Positions 25,538-33,537 of a DNA stretch of 64,000 bases are shown here, in pieces (position 1 is the stretch's first letter; every line of letters starts with the position of its first letter). This DNA comes from Salinibacterium sp. ZJ450 (lineage in GTDB: Bacteria > Actinomycetota > Actinomycetes > Actinomycetales > Microbacteriaceae). The DNA lies in the NCBI RefSeq assembly GCF_011751885.2, contig NZ_CP061771.1:2542001-2606000 (forward strand). The letters are read 5' to 3'. A program made the translations under genes and the position numbers. The notes below the pieces were generated by a model. The model was not told where the DNA came from. It did not search any database and saw only the letters and a list, made by a program, of their open reading frames with translations.

Positions 25538-26341
25538 GTGCCCCGCATCACGGTGAACGGCAATGAGCTCTACTACGAAGAGCGCGGTCACGGCACCGCC
25601 CTGCTCGGCATCCACGGAACGCCGAGTTCCGCGATGCTCTGGGAAGACGCTGCGGAGGAGTTGAGCGCCTACGGCAGGTGCATCACCTACGACCGGAGGG
25701 GTTTTCTTCGGAGCGCACCGTCTCCTCCACCCGCGACGCTCGATCTGGCCGAGCACGTCGCCGACGCGGTTGGCTTGCTCGACGCTCTCTCGGCGCGCAG
25801 CGCGATCGTCGTGGGGCGCAGCACCGGCGGCCTCATTGCGCTCGAACTCGCGCACCGGCATCCGGATCGGGTTCAGGCGCTGGTCTTGCTTGAGCCGGCC
25901 GTGTTCTCTCTGGACCCCGCGGCAGCCGAGTGGGCAGGCCAGCTGCGAAACAGCATCCTGAAGGTGGCCGCTGAGCATCCCGAGTCCGCTGCGGAGATTG
26001 TGCTTCGGCTGGCGCTCGGAGATGAGGCCTGGGAGTCATTCCCGTGGGAGCTGCACCACATGTTCTCCGAGACCAGCCCGGCGGTGCTGGCGGAGCTGAC
26101 CGGCCAGGGTCTTGACCTCAGTGAGAATCCACTCGTCATCACCGAGCGGGAACTGGCGGCGATGATGCAGCCGACCCTGCTGGTTTCCGCCGAAGACTCG
26201 GCCGTGCCGCTGCGGCTGGCGAACGACCGGCTGGCCGAAGCGCTTCCCGACGCGCGAAAGGTGCTCGTGTCGGGCGGCCATCTGATCAACCCTGCTCATC
26301 CGGCCGTGCTGGAGTTCATCGGCCGCGTGCTGGCCAGCTAG
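25538..26341 (+). CDS. Alpha/beta hydrolase
   Basis: 267 residues. Fold features: oxyanion-hole segment LLGIHGTPSSAMLW (about 21-34), nucleophile elbow GRSTGG (Ser about 94), late acid in LVSAEDSAVPLRLAND and His in VLVSGGHLINPAHP. Substrate unknown. The GTG start at 25538 is preceded six bases earlier by TATGCT (25526-25531), a good -10 box, so the mRNA is probably leaderless. Single gene. Confidence 0.85.
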   Translation: MPRITVNGNELYYEERGHGTALLGIHGTPSSAMLWEDAAEELSAYGRCITYDRRGFLRSAPSPPPATLDLAEHVADAVGLLDALSARSAIVVGRSTGGLIALELAHRHPDRVQALVLLEPAVFSLDPAAAEWAGQLRNSILKVAAEHPESAAEIVLRLALGDEAWESFPWELHHMFSETSPAVLAELTGQGLDLSENPLVITERELAAMMQPTLLVSAEDSAVPLRLANDRLAEALPDARKVLVSGGHLINPAHPAVLEFIGRVLAS

Positions 26342-26356
26342 AACTTAGCTCGCTTG

Positions 26357-27241
26357 CTAGAACTTGTCCATGCTGCCGAGCAGCCGCCGCACCCGGTCGC
26401 CGATCGGCGGGTGGGTGGAGAACAGCCGGTCGACGATGCCGGGCTTGGTCGGGTCGCTGATCCACATGTGCGCCATCGACGTGTTCTGCCGGCGCATCGG
26501 CCGGCCGTACTCGCCGAGCTTGTGCAGGGCGCTGGCCAGCGCCTCGGGGTGGCGGGTGGTGAGTGCGCCGGTGGCATCCGCCAGGTACTCCCGCTCGCGG
26601 GACACGGCGGCCTGCACCATGGTGGCCACGAGCGGCGCCACCAGCATGGCGACGATTCCGGCAACCAGCACGATCGGGTTGCTGTTGTTGTTATTGCGGT
26701 TGCCGCCGAAGAACGACATGCGCAGCAGGATGTCGGCGAGGAATCCGATCGCCACCACCATGCCGAACACAATGGTGGTCACCCGGATGTCGTAATTCTT
26801 GACGTGACCCATCTCATGCGCCATCACGCCCTCGAGCTCGGAGTCGGTCATCAGTTCGAGCAGCCCGGAGGTGGCGGCGACGATCGCGTGCTCGGGGTCA
26901 CGGCCGGTGGCGAACGCGTTCGGGGCGGCGTCGTGGATGATGTACACCTTCGGCATCGGCATCCCGAGCGTGATGGCCAGGTTCTCCACGGTGCGGTACA
27001 GCCGCGGGTCGTCCGCCTTGGTGATCTGCTGGGCGCCGCTCAGCGCGACCGCTTCCCGGCCCGCCGCGAAGTACTGGATCAGCACGTAGATCAGCGCGCC
27101 GACGATCGTGCCGATGAAGATCGTCCAGTCGCCGCCGCCCCACAGGTAGTTGGCGAGGAAGCCGAGCGCCGCGATGATCACCAGGAACAGCAGCATGATC
27201 AGAACGGTGTTCCGCTTGTTCCGGGCTATGGCGCTATACAT
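26357..27241 (-). CDS. htpX: Membrane zinc metalloprotease HtpX
   Basis: Quality-control protease of the cytoplasmic membrane (peptidase M48B). 294 residues. Zinc motif HEMGH at 142-146 with flanking VMAHEMGHVKNYDIR; two N-terminal membrane segments (about 13-60) and two more after the active site (about 155-205). LemA is encoded just upstream, a common actinobacterial pair. Confidence 0.95.
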   Translation of the reverse strand: MYSAIARNKRNTVLIMLLFLVIIAALGFLANYLWGGGDWTIFIGTIVGALIYVLIQYFAAGREAVALSGAQQITKADDPRLYRTVENLAITLGMPMPKVYIIHDAAPNAFATGRDPEHAIVAATSGLLELMTDSELEGVMAHEMGHVKNYDIRVTTIVFGMVVAIGFLADILLRMSFFGGNRNNNNSNPIVLVAGIVAMLVAPLVATMVQAAVSREREYLADATGALTTRHPEALASALHKLGEYGRPMRRQNTSMAHMWISDPTKPGIVDRLFSTHPPIGDRVRRLLGSMDKF

Positions 27242-27318
27242 GGTCGCTTTTCTACGAGAGAGGTGTGGTCGCCGTTCGGCTCATCAGAGCCGATCGCGGG
27301 GTCACACCGGATGCTGAA

Positions 27319-27885
27319 CTAGAACTGCACGCGGGGCGGTTCGGCGATCGCGGAGGCATCGTCGACCTCGAAGAACTCCCGCTCGCCGAAGCCGAGGCCG
27401 CGCACGAACAGGGTGTTCGGGAAGATCTTGATCTTGGTGTTCAGCTCTCGCACCCCGCCGTTGTAGAACCGACGCGACGCCTGGATCTTGTCCTCGGTGT
27501 CGACCAGCTCGCCCTGCAACTGCAGGTAGTTCTGGCTGGCCTGAAGCTGCGGGTACGCCTCGGCGACGGCGAAGATCGACTTCAGCGCCTGGTGCATGTG
27601 GTTCTCAGCAGCGGATGCCTCGCCCGGCGTCTGCGCGGACAGCGTTTCCGCGCGTGCCCTGGTCACATTCTCGAACACGGACTTCTCGTGGGCGGCATAG
27701 CCCTTGACCGATTCGATCAGGTTCGGGATGAGGTCGGCGCGCCGTTTCAGCTGCACGGTGATGTCGCTCCATGCCTCGTCCACCCGAACATTCAGCGTCA
27801 CCAGCGAGTTGTAGGTCGCCCACAGGTAGATACCGATGATGACGACGAGCAGCACGATGATGCCGATGACGATGAGGATTTCCAT
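27319..27885 (-). CDS. lemA: LemA family protein
   Basis: 188 residues. One N-terminal membrane segment (about 2-24, ILIVIGIIVLLVVIIGIYLW), then the LemA helical domain: YNSLVTLNVRVDEAWSDITV, LKRRADLIPNLIESVKGYA, EKSVFENVTRAR, and ASRRFYNGGVRELNTKI. Function unclear; LemA genes often travel with htpX as here (77 bases apart, same strand). I chose ATG at 27885 because the membrane helix begins right after it. Confidence 0.93.
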   Translation of the reverse strand: MEILIVIGIIVLLVVIIGIYLWATYNSLVTLNVRVDEAWSDITVQLKRRADLIPNLIESVKGYAAHEKSVFENVTRARAETLSAQTPGEASAAENHMHQALKSIFAVAEAYPQLQASQNYLQLQGELVDTEDKIQASRRFYNGGVRELNTKIKIFPNTLFVRGLGFGEREFFEVDDASAIAEPPRVQF

Positions 27886-28001
27886 ACCAAAACTATAAAG
27901 GAGTGGCACTCACCTCCCGCCGGTTAACATCACACTCAAAGCAGACTCGCGGGCTGCACGGGGTGTTGATCGGCTGCCCAGCAGGGGCGTGCCGGCATCC
28001 C

Positions 28002-28030
28002 TTGACACCCCGTGACGGTCGGGCCAATGT
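28002..28030 (+). promoter_or_regulatory. Probable housekeeping promoter of the ABC exporter
   Basis: A perfect TTGACA (28002-28007), 17-base spacer and a weak -10 CAATGT (28025-28030). The start would be near 28037, next to the ATG at 28038, suggesting a leaderless message. Confidence 0.5.
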
Positions 28031-28037
28031 TCACGAC

Positions 28038-28787
28038 ATGGAGCATATTTCGGATGCCGCGATCGCCACGGTTGATCTCACCGTCGACCGCGGATCCTCC
28101 GTCGGCGCCGTGCGAGGCGTCACCGTGACGGTGCCCCGCGGCAGCCTGGTCGGACTCCTCGGGCCGAGCGGCAGCGGCAAAACCAGCCTGATGCGCGCCA
28201 TCATGGGCGTGCAGCGCCGGGTCAGCGGGCAGGTCAGCGTGCTCGGGCTGCCCGCCGGCAGCCCGGCGCTCCGGAACCGCATCGGCTACGTCACCCAGGA
28301 CGTCAGCGTCTACGACGACCTGACGGTGCGCGAGAACCTGTCGTACTTTCGGGCGGTGCTCGGTGCGCCGAAGTCGGATATCGAGCGGGTGATCCTCGAG
28401 ACAGACCTCGCCGGCCAGACCGAGCAGCTGGTCAGCTCACTCTCGGGCGGCCAGCGCAGCCGGGCCTCACTCGCGGCCGCGCTGCTCGGTGCGCCGGAGC
28501 TGCTGGTGCTCGATGAGCCGACCGTCGGCCTCGACCCCGTACTACGCGTGCAGCTCTGGACCCTGTTCCGCCGGTTGGCCGAGCAGGGCAACACCCTGCT
28601 GGTCTCCAGCCATGTGATGGACGAGGCCATCCGCTGCGACCGACTGCTGCTGATGCGGGCAGGCGAGATCCTGGCCGATGAGACCCCGGCGGGTCTGCTC
28701 GAGAGCACCGGCAGCACCGACGCAGAGAGCGCGTTCCTCACGCTCATCGCCCGCCGGGACCAGCAGCCGGCCGAGGGGGCGGCATGA
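28038..28787 (+). CDS. ABC-2 type transporter ATP-binding protein
   Basis: 249 residues. Walker A GPSGSGKTS (about 43-51), Q-loop GYVTQDVSVYDD, ABC signature SSLSGGQRSRASL, Walker B LLVLDEPTVGLDP and H-loop SSHVMDEA are all intact. The family exports drugs, lipids or polymers. The next gene, overlapping by four bases, is the permease. No cargo can be named. The upstream ATG-like frames lie before a TTGACA promoter, so ATG at 28038 is preferred. Confidence 0.93.
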   Translation: MEHISDAAIATVDLTVDRGSSVGAVRGVTVTVPRGSLVGLLGPSGSGKTSLMRAIMGVQRRVSGQVSVLGLPAGSPALRNRIGYVTQDVSVYDDLTVRENLSYFRAVLGAPKSDIERVILETDLAGQTEQLVSSLSGGQRSRASLAAALLGAPELLVLDEPTVGLDPVLRVQLWTLFRRLAEQGNTLLVSSHVMDEAIRCDRLLLMRAGEILADETPAGLLESTGSTDAESAFLTLIARRDQQPAEGAA

Positions 28788-29518
28788 ACCTTCGCCGCAT
28801 CCTCGCCACCACCGGCCGGGTGCTTACCCAGATCCGGCACGATCCGCGCACCATCGTGCTGCTGCTGCTCGTGCCGAGCCTGCTGCTCGGGCTAATGGCC
28901 TGGATCTTCGTGAACACCCCGGTGTTCGAACAGGTGGGGCCCGCCATGCTCGGGCTGTTCCCGTTCACCGTCATGTTCCTGATCACGAGCATCACCACGC
29001 TTCGCGAGCGCCGCGGCGGCACGCTGGAGCGCTTGTTGGCGATGCCGCTCGGCAAGTTCGAGTTCATCGCCGGTTACACGCTCGCCTTCGGGTTACTCGC
29101 CGTGGCGCAGGCCTCCATCGCGGTCGCCTATGCGGTCTGGGTGTGCGGGCTGGAGGTGCAGGGTGAGCCCTGGCTGCTCATCCTCGTCGCCGTCACCGAC
29201 GCCGTGCTCGGCACGACCCTGGGGTTGCTGGCCAGCGCGTTCGCGAACACCGAGTTCCAGGTCGTGCAGTTCATGCCGGCGTTCGTCATCCCGCAGATCC
29301 TGCTCGGCGGCATCCTGGTCCCCCGCGACCAGATGCCAGAGCCGCTCGAGGCAATCTCGAACTGGCTACCGCTCTCCCACGCCATCTCGGCACTGAACTC
29401 GGTGTCGACCGACCCGAACGGAACCGAGACGGTGCTGTGGCATCTGGCGGCGGTGGTGGCGTTCGCGGTGGCTGCGATCGCCCTCGGCTCCATCACGCTG
29501 CGACGTCGGACGGTCTGA
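28784..29518 (+). CDS. ABC-2 type transporter permease
   Basis: 244 residues, six membrane segments, DrrB/NodJ-like. The conserved ABC-2 motif is seen at RGGTLERLLAMPLGKFEFIA, and MPAFVIPQILLGGILVPRDQ with MPEPLEAISNWLPLSHAISAL near the C-terminus. It probably forms the dimeric channel for the ATPase encoded just upstream. A rare TTA codon lies at 29093. DrrAB-like drug export is one possibility. Confidence 0.92.
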   Translation: MNLRRILATTGRVLTQIRHDPRTIVLLLLVPSLLLGLMAWIFVNTPVFEQVGPAMLGLFPFTVMFLITSITTLRERRGGTLERLLAMPLGKFEFIAGYTLAFGLLAVAQASIAVAYAVWVCGLEVQGEPWLLILVAVTDAVLGTTLGLLASAFANTEFQVVQFMPAFVIPQILLGGILVPRDQMPEPLEAISNWLPLSHAISALNSVSTDPNGTETVLWHLAAVVAFAVAAIALGSITLRRRTV

Positions 29519-29625
29519 GCTGGGGTGTGCAGCGTGCGCGTTGCCGAATTGTTACGGCAAAGTCCGTCTCATTACGACTCGGCGTTTCGACCGCCGGGGT
29601 CGTGGCACCTAGGGTAGACGCTACG

Positions 29626-31767
29626 GTGCACCCTTACGTCGCGAACGACCCGATCCGTTCGACCCGCCCGTCGGGTGTGAACGCGCTCGCCCGGCTGGTG
29701 GCTTTTCTGGCCCTCGTCGGGCTTTTTGTGGGTGCTACCGGCCCCGCGTACGCCACCACCGAGTCGCCGGACGAGACTGGGCGCACCGAGACAGTGCAGC
29801 CGCTCACCACGCCGTCACCAAGCCCGTCGGTGAACCCCGACTCGCTCACCGTCACCGCTCCCGCCTCGTTCGTGGGCGCGAACTCCATCGCCCCGGCCGG
29901 CACCGCCACGACCGGTCACACCGTGACGGTGCGCATGACCAGCCCCGCCACCGCAGACCCGATCTGTCAGACCGTGGTGGCGGGCGGGGCCTGGGAGTGC
30001 CGCCCGGCAAGCGTTCCGAACGGCGCGATCACCTTGCAGTTCGACGAGACCAACCCGGGCGGAGCCGTCGTCGACTCGGCGACCGCCACGGTGAAGGTGC
30101 TCGGCCCGCCCGTGATCGACGGCCCGGAGCCGGTGCGCAGTACCGGACTGGTGAGCGGAATCGGCTACCCGCACGCCGCGATCCGGGTGACGCTGTCTGG
30201 GCCGTCGGCGTATTCGCAGGACTGCCCCGCAGTGCTGCCGAACGGCTACTGGTCGTGCGCGCTGGGCAGCTCTGGGTCGTTGCCCGACGGAACCTACACG
30301 GCGACGGCGCGGCAGGGCGAACCCGGCACGGACAACTTCTCGGGCGCGTCGGGACCCATGACCGTGATCATCGACCGCACCGCTCCGGAACCGCCGGTGG
30401 TCACCTCCCCCGCAGCCGGCACGCGCATCGATGCCCCGGCGGTCACCTTCGCCGGCACGGGTGAGTCGGGCGGCACGGTCGATGTCTTCGTCGACCAGGA
30501 GCGCTTCTGCTCGGTGACCGTCGTCGCCGGCCACTGGAGCTGCGAGGTGGCCGGCATCCCCGTCGGAAGCCACGCGATACAGGCACTGCAACGCGACGCG
30601 GCTGGCAACTACAGCTCCGTGAGCGCGCCGGTGACGGTGGCGTTCGGTCCGGCCGCGGCCACACCGCGACCGGGTGCCACCAAGACGCCGAGCCCGACCG
30701 TGGAGCCCACTCCTGCGCCGGCACCCGCACCTGTTCCGGTCCCGGTTCCCTCCGAGACCCCGGATGCCACCGAGCCACCAGCGCTGCCGTCTGACCCGTC
30801 GGCATCGGACGGGCCGCTGCCCGGATCGAACTGGGGCACGCCCACCTGGTTCGGCGCCGAGATCCCCACGTTCGAGCAGATGCTGGAGCGCGGCAACTGG
30901 CTGATCGCGCCGCTGCTGGCGCTGGCGTTCATCCTGCTCTTCGCGTTGCCGTTGCGGGCGCTGTACCCGCTCGTGGCCGACCGGTTGCGCTGGCGGGTGC
31001 GGCTGACCGGACGTAATCAGGCGGTGTCCGCCGACGACGACGACGACAGCCCACTGGTGAAGCCCTGGGTCGTGGTGGCCGGCTCGATCGTGGGCATGGC
31101 GGTGCTCGCCGCGCTGTCCGGAGGTATCCAGCCGGAGCCCCGATACCTGCGCCTGGTCGCCTCGATCGGGTTGGGCCTTGTCATCCTGAACGGAGTCGGC
31201 ATCGCCCTGAGCTCCTGGCTCAGCGGCCGCTGGCTGGGTGCGCAGACCTGGTTGCGGTTCGTGCCCGGATACTTGGCACTAGCGGCGCTGGCCGCCCTCG
31301 CCTCCCGCGTCATCGGGATTGAACCGCCGGTGATCCTCGGCATCATCATCGCGGCCACCGTGCCGCTGGCCGCTCCCCGGCTGTCGCGCGCGATGATCGG
31401 GCTGGCGCAGCTGGCGGTGCTGACCCTGCTGGCGTCCGGCGCGTGGGCACTGGGATCCGGGCTCGGGGATGTTGAGGGGTTCTGGGCGTCGGTGGCGAGC
31501 GAGACTCTTGCGGCGATCTGCCTGGCGGGCTTCGGCTCGGTGGTGCTGCTGACCCTGCCGATCCGTGCCCTGCCCGGTCGCCTGGTCTACGCCTGGTCGA
31601 AGCCGGTCTGGGCGGCCTCCACGTTCGCGATCGTGACCCTTGCCGCGCTGGTGCTGATGCCGGGCCAGGTGCCGCTTATCGTCGGCGCCTTCCTGCTCGC
31701 CGCGGCATCCGGAGCGGTCATGCTGGCGACGTGGGCGTGGGTGCGCTTCGTCGAGCCCGCGAACTAG
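29626..31767 (+). CDS. Secreted/membrane-anchored protein with Ig-like modules and multi-helix C-terminal membrane domain
   Basis: About 713 residues. A signal-like helix at about 25-42 (LVAFLALVGLFVGATGPAYA) leads to an extracellular part with three Ig-like beta modules (about 75-350). Each module has a paired Cys pattern such as ICQTVVAGGAWEC and CSVTVVAGHWSC. A Pro/Thr linker (about 352-400) follows, then about eight membrane segments (425-705). I do not recognise the membrane part. The GTG at 29626 has TAGGGT 11 bases before it (29610-29615), suggesting a leaderless mRNA. Single gene, function unknown. Confidence 0.85.
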   Translation: MHPYVANDPIRSTRPSGVNALARLVAFLALVGLFVGATGPAYATTESPDETGRTETVQPLTTPSPSPSVNPDSLTVTAPASFVGANSIAPAGTATTGHTVTVRMTSPATADPICQTVVAGGAWECRPASVPNGAITLQFDETNPGGAVVDSATATVKVLGPPVIDGPEPVRSTGLVSGIGYPHAAIRVTLSGPSAYSQDCPAVLPNGYWSCALGSSGSLPDGTYTATARQGEPGTDNFSGASGPMTVIIDRTAPEPPVVTSPAAGTRIDAPAVTFAGTGESGGTVDVFVDQERFCSVTVVAGHWSCEVAGIPVGSHAIQALQRDAAGNYSSVSAPVTVAFGPAAATPRPGATKTPSPTVEPTPAPAPAPVPVPVPSETPDATEPPALPSDPSASDGPLPGSNWGTPTWFGAEIPTFEQMLERGNWLIAPLLALAFILLFALPLRALYPLVADRLRWRVRLTGRNQAVSADDDDDSPLVKPWVVVAGSIVGMAVLAALSGGIQPEPRYLRLVASIGLGLVILNGVGIALSSWLSGRWLGAQTWLRFVPGYLALAALAALASRVIGIEPPVILGIIIAATVPLAAPRLSRAMIGLAQLAVLTLLASGAWALGSGLGDVEGFWASVASETLAAICLAGFGSVVLLTLPIRALPGRLVYAWSKPVWAASTFAIVTLAALVLMPGQVPLIVGAFLLAAASGAVMLATWAWVRFVEPAN

Positions 31768-31789
31768 CTCAAGTTCACCACTCAGCGGT

Positions 31790-31844
31790 GAGGTCTGGCA
31801 TTCGGTCCTTCGCGCGCCCCGCCAACAACCAAACGGCAGACCTC
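31790..31844. repeat. 55-bp dispersed palindrome, copy A
   Basis: Begins GAGGTCTGGCATTCGGTCC and ends with its near reverse complement (ACCAAACGGCAGACCTC). It lies 23 bases after the stop of the Ig-module gene. Same length and orientation as the copies at 43362, 55751 and 55844. Confidence 0.85.
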
Positions 31845-31866
31845 AGCTGCGTCAACGCCGAAGAAG

Positions 31867-31941
31867 TGCCCCGGAAGGGACTCGAACCCTTAACTCTGCG
31901 ATTTTAAGTCGCATGCCTCTGCCAAATTGGGCCACCGGGGC
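31867..31941 (-). tRNA. tRNA-Leu (anticodon UAA), short variable loop
   Basis: On the minus strand a full cloverleaf of 75 bases. Acceptor stem GCCCCGG/CCGGGGC with discriminator A, D arm with GG, anticodon stem TGCGA/TCGCA with loop CTTAAAA (anticodon UAA), T arm AAGGG-TTCGAGT-CCCTT. The variable region is only five bases (GAGTT), whereas most bacterial leucine tRNAs have a long arm. CCA is not encoded. It would read the rare UUA codon. Confidence 0.93.
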
Positions 31942-32130
31942 CTGCCGTCAGCCTACCGGCGGGAACCAGCGAAGGCGCCCCGCCGGGCCTGTCCCCGGCG
32001 CGCTCGGGGGCTCCTGAATGAGTCGGTTCGGGCGGCGGGGAAGCGCCGACTGCCACTGCGGCCCGCGCGCGCGGCTCGGGGTCGCGCGAGAGCACTGTCT
32101 CGCGAGATCAGCTACCGGCGGGAAACAGCG

Positions 32131-32159
32131 GGGGCCCGCCACCAGTGGTGACGGGCCCC
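32131..32159 (-). terminator. Hairpin after ndh
   Basis: A 13-bp stem (GGGGCCCG..CACC with one G-T pair) and a three-base loop, beginning 14 bases after the ndh stop on the minus strand. No T tract, typical of GC-rich bacteria. The sequence CTACCGGCGGGAA occurs twice nearby (from 31955 and from 32112). Confidence 0.7.
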
Positions 32160-32172
32160 AGCTCAGGTCGCG

Positions 32173-33495
32173 CTAGACGCGCGGCCGGGAAGCGAACTCT
32201 TCGAACTTCGCGCGCGGCTCCTGCACGGCAGGCAGCGCGACGATGTCGCGGCCGAGGAAGAAGTTGTCGAACCAGCCGATGAAGACCCGGATCTTGCGCT
32301 CCCACATCGGGATGGCGAGGCCGTGGTAGCCGCGGTGCATGAACCAGGCGAGCACACCCTTGACCGCGAACTTGCCGGACTGGAAGACGCCGATGCCGAG
32401 GCCGAGGCCGGCGACCGCACCGATGTTCTTGTGGACGTAGTCCTTCGGGGTTTCGTCGCGCAGCACGGCCACGAGGTTCTTCGCGAGCAGCTTGCCCTGA
32501 CGCACCGCGTGCTGGGCGTTCGGCACGCAGAAGCCGCCGACGCCACCGCCGGTGAGGTCGGGCACGGCGGAGATGTCACCGGCAGCCCAGGCGCCCTCGA
32601 CGATCTCGTCGGCGGTGCCGACGCGCAGGTCGGGGCGGGTGACGATGCGTCCACGCTCTTCGACCGGCAGGTCGGTGTTGCGCACGATCTGGGGGTTTGC
32701 CATCACGCCGGCGGTCCAGACGATCACGTCGGACTCGAACCGGTCGCCGCTGGAGGTCTCGATCACGCCGTCGACCGCGGAGGTGAGCTGCGTGTCGAGG
32801 TGCACCTCGGCGCCGCGCTGGGCAAGGTTCTTGAGCACCCAGTGGCTGGTCTCGAGCGACACCTCGGGCATGATGCGGCCCATTGCCTCGATCAGGTGGA
32901 AGCTGGTCTCGTCGAACTCGATTTCGGGGAAGCGCTTCAGCAGGCCGCTTGCGAGCGACCGCAGCTCGGCGAATACCTCGATGCCGGCAAAGCCGCCGCC
33001 GACGACCACGAAGGTGAGCAGGCGATCGCGCTCGGGACCGGCGGGCAGCGCCGCGGCTTTGGTGAAGTTGCTGATCACGCGGTCGCGGATGGCAACGGCC
33101 TCTTCGATCGTCTTCAGGCCGATCGCGTTGTCAGCGACGCCCGGGATCGGGAAGGTGCGCGACACCGAACCACCGGTGACCACGACGATGTCGTACTCGA
33201 ACGGGTAGGCGTCGCCGTCTTCCGGCTCGATCGTGGCGGTCTTGGTGGCGTGGTCAATGTGGGTGACCTTCGCGGTGATGACCCGAGTCTTCTCGAGGTG
33301 GCGACGGTGCGCGACCACGGCGTGGCGGGCCTCGATGGAGCCGGCCGCGACCTCAGGCAGGAAGGGCTGGTAGGTCATGTAGGGAAGGGGATCAACCACC
33401 GTCACCTCGGCCTCGCCGGACTTGAGCCATTTCTCGAGCTTCAATGCCGTGTAGAAACCGGCATAGCCGCCGCCGACGATCAGGATTTTGGGCAC
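32173..33495 (-). CDS. ndh: Type II NADH dehydrogenase (NDH-2)
   Basis: Single-subunit FAD enzyme that passes electrons from NADH to the quinone pool without pumping protons. 440 residues. FAD-binding motif ILIVGGGYAGFYTALKL at the N-terminus, NADH-binding motif VVVGGGFAGIEVFAEL at about 165-180, and quinone/FAD-end motifs GDISAVPDLTGGGVGGFCVP and AQHAVRQGKLLAKNL. The C-terminal part has amphipathic helices for membrane attachment. Monocistronic: a hairpin follows and the protease gene upstream has its own frame. Confidence 0.93.
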   Translation of the reverse strand: MPKILIVGGGYAGFYTALKLEKWLKSGEAEVTVVDPLPYMTYQPFLPEVAAGSIEARHAVVAHRRHLEKTRVITAKVTHIDHATKTATIEPEDGDAYPFEYDIVVVTGGSVSRTFPIPGVADNAIGLKTIEEAVAIRDRVISNFTKAAALPAGPERDRLLTFVVVGGGFAGIEVFAELRSLASGLLKRFPEIEFDETSFHLIEAMGRIMPEVSLETSHWVLKNLAQRGAEVHLDTQLTSAVDGVIETSSGDRFESDVIVWTAGVMANPQIVRNTDLPVEERGRIVTRPDLRVGTADEIVEGAWAAGDISAVPDLTGGGVGGFCVPNAQHAVRQGKLLAKNLVAVLRDETPKDYVHKNIGAVAGLGLGIGVFQSGKFAVKGVLAWFMHRGYHGLAIPMWERKIRVFIGWFDNFFLGRDIVALPAVQEPRAKFEEFASRPRV

Positions 33496-33537
33496 GAGTA
33501 GATATCTCCTAGAAAAGCTTCAAGTTCACAACGGTCC

